64,000 nucleotides of DNA from NCBI GenBank assembly GCA_029224185.1, contig CM055192.1, positions 16,078,239 through 16,142,238 of the forward strand, written 5' to 3'. This stretch comes from Karalla daura. Taxonomy: Eukaryota > Chordata > Actinopteri > Chaetodontiformes > Leiognathidae. Every line of letters begins with the position of its first letter. Within the stretch, counting starts at the first letter, position 1. This document shows, in pieces, positions 62,471-64,000 of this stretch. Both the position numbers and the translations under genes were made by a program. The notes beneath the pieces are model-generated. The model did no database searches, was not told the origin of the DNA, and worked only from the letters and a program-made list of their open reading frames with translations.

Positions 62471-64000
62471 GGGTAAAACATACATACAGCACAAACCTCC
62501 AAGGGGGCAGTAAAGTGAAACTGAATACTACTGATTATCCTCTCTCCGAGTCTGGAAACTTTCTTTGTGCAGCGTCCTGCAGGGAGCTGAAATGATGCAG
62601 AGCTGGTACTGTCGTGGTCAGTTGTGAGGAGGCAGAGTAGGACAACAAAGTCAGCCATTGAAGGAGGGAAGAAAATGGAAGTGGGAGAGGCACGCATGTG
62701 CCCTTATAAATGTTTCCACCCTAAAGGCGGAGGTCCTGGTGCAGCTTTGAGGTTAGAGGTCCGAAGCCCTAGCTGATAAATTATAATCGCCCCGTGCCAA
62801 CAACAATATTGATTGTCCTCCGATGAAATAGCTCAAATCAAGAAGTATTTGACGCGCCGCTGGAACGGAGGGCTCGTTTCTGGCCAGGTCCCGTTCACAG
62901 GGGAGGAAGCTGGAGCGAGTGATGGAAGAATAGCGAGTTAAAGCTGACAGAATGAGAGAGGGATTAGTATTCGATGGGAGGGTTCAGGGCTGTGGGGCCA
63001 ATATGAAGTTCCTCTCCAAACAACCGTTCTCCATTAAGATGACTTATATTTGCTGAGAGCACAGTGTGGGTGGGATCGGAGCTAAACATGTAGCCCAAAA
63101 CCGCTGCCTCCCTCTGCAGCATTTTTCTTCCGCGCTGTTGTTGTTTGTTTAATTGGAACATTAGAGGATGTGCTCATCACCCGCACGACAGGATCCTTCC
63201 CTGTGAAGTCAGCCTGACGTCTGGTTCGAGCGAGGGCTGCGTTTGCCGATAGCCACAGCTATATCACAGACGCTCATCACATCCAGGCTCGCTTTTTCTT
63301 TTTCCTTTGTTTTTTTGTCAGCGCACATCCTCTGCCTAATTCCTCTTCGCTGTCTGTGAGATTTGTGTGGAGCCTCTCAGCCTCTCTTGCACCTGCCCTC
63401 GCTGTATACTTTCCTGCAGCTCACCTTTCCAAGTCTTCTCCTCCCTCATCGCTGTATTTCAGTGATGGAATGTGTTCTTGTTGTTGCCTCCTCTTTCCCA
63501 TCGCTGTCTTTGCCTCTCAGCATGGGGACTTTGGGATTGCGGCAGAGCCGCGTTGCCATGGCAGCGGGCTGTGTTGCCGAACTGTGTACACCTGGGATTT
63601 GGAGTCTCTCTCCATACTCTCCCTCTCTCCTATTTATTCCACCTTCCTCTCAGGTTTTTCTTTGGTGTAGCAGAGGCTATCAGCATCGTTCTCTCTCTCT
63701 TTCTCTCTCTCTCTCCTCGGCTCAGCCACAACAGCCTATCGCCCTCAAAAGCACTCTCACATACGTAATGAGACACATATACTTGAAAACAAAAATTCAT
63801 GTCCATACCAGAGCCTGTGTCTCTATCACTGCCTTCCTCTTTCCACCTCCTCATTTCACTTTCTCTGTTGTTGCCTCTACTTCATTCCGTCTTCATTCCC
63901 ATGTGGGGGTTCAGATACAGCATTGTGGGATACCACAGTCCCCTGAGTCCCCCCGGCATATACATCACTGTCTCCAGTTTACTTTGAAACACAGCAGCGC

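Larger units (their letters stand above)
48847..64000 (+). other. ebf2 intron 6 (start; extends beyond the window)
   Basis: More than 15 kb without a recognised exon. Donor GACAG|GTAACG. The exon expected next (RFFLKFFLKC-type) is absent as far as I can scan. Long tracts of TCTC-rich pyrimidines (50.7-51.1, 57.0-57.4, 63.6-63.9 kb) and (TG)n arrays alternate with blocks of balanced composition rich in homeodomain- and POU-like sites, which are candidates for conserved regulatory elements. Confidence 0.75.

Overview
The window is vertebrate nuclear DNA, almost certainly from a teleost fish. The coding genes have many short exons with GT-AG introns, and the protein sequences match vertebrate families. 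The intergenic DNA is rich in (CA)n, (TG)n and (ATCT)n arrays and in scattered copies of a common fish repeat that ends in ATGGATGG. I assembled all gene models by hand from reading frame, splice signals and family knowledge. No alignment or transcript data were available.

Layout. (1) 1-8.58 kb: no gene recognised; old repeat copies at about 4.15-4.39 and 7.74-8.01 kb. (2) 9.0-10.5 kb, minus: the C2orf68 homologue (UPF0561 family). (3) 10.9-14.9 kb, plus: usp39, the catalytically dead USP of the spliceosomal tri-snRNP. These two genes are head to head about 0.45 kb apart. (4) 15.5-18.3 kb, minus: a surfactant protein B-like multi-saposin protein, tail to tail with usp39. From memory, C2orf68-USP39-SFTPB is also the order and orientation in human, so this looks like an ancient syntenic block. 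(5) 18.4-25.6 kb: no gene; repeats, a perfect hairpin, a G-run array and a 62-bp tandem duplication. (6) 25.6-29.5 kb, plus: an animal haem peroxidase of the MPO/EPX/LPO type (734 aa). (7) 31.9-36.3 kb, plus: its tandem paralogue (881 aa), carrying a short collagen-like segment and a complete C1q domain at its C terminus. (8) 36.7-41.9 kb: no gene; repeats and microsatellites. (9) 42.0 kb to the window end, plus: the first six coding exons of ebf2 (COE/EBF transcription factor). The rest of the window is the start of its large intron 6, with several candidate conserved regulatory blocks.

How the genes relate. The C2orf68/usp39 pair probably shares a promoter. The two peroxidases are a tandem duplication: their first twelve coding exons have identical lengths, and a central tract (end of exon 7 to exon 9) is nearly identical although the flanking exons have diverged, which suggests gene conversion. 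The C1q-tailed peroxidase is the most unusual feature: an oxidant-producing enzyme joined to an oligomerising recognition domain. With the saposin protein nearby, the centre of the window holds secreted effectors of likely innate-immune or lipid-handling function, but a functional link among them is inference. ebf2 is a developmental regulator with no evident link to its neighbours.
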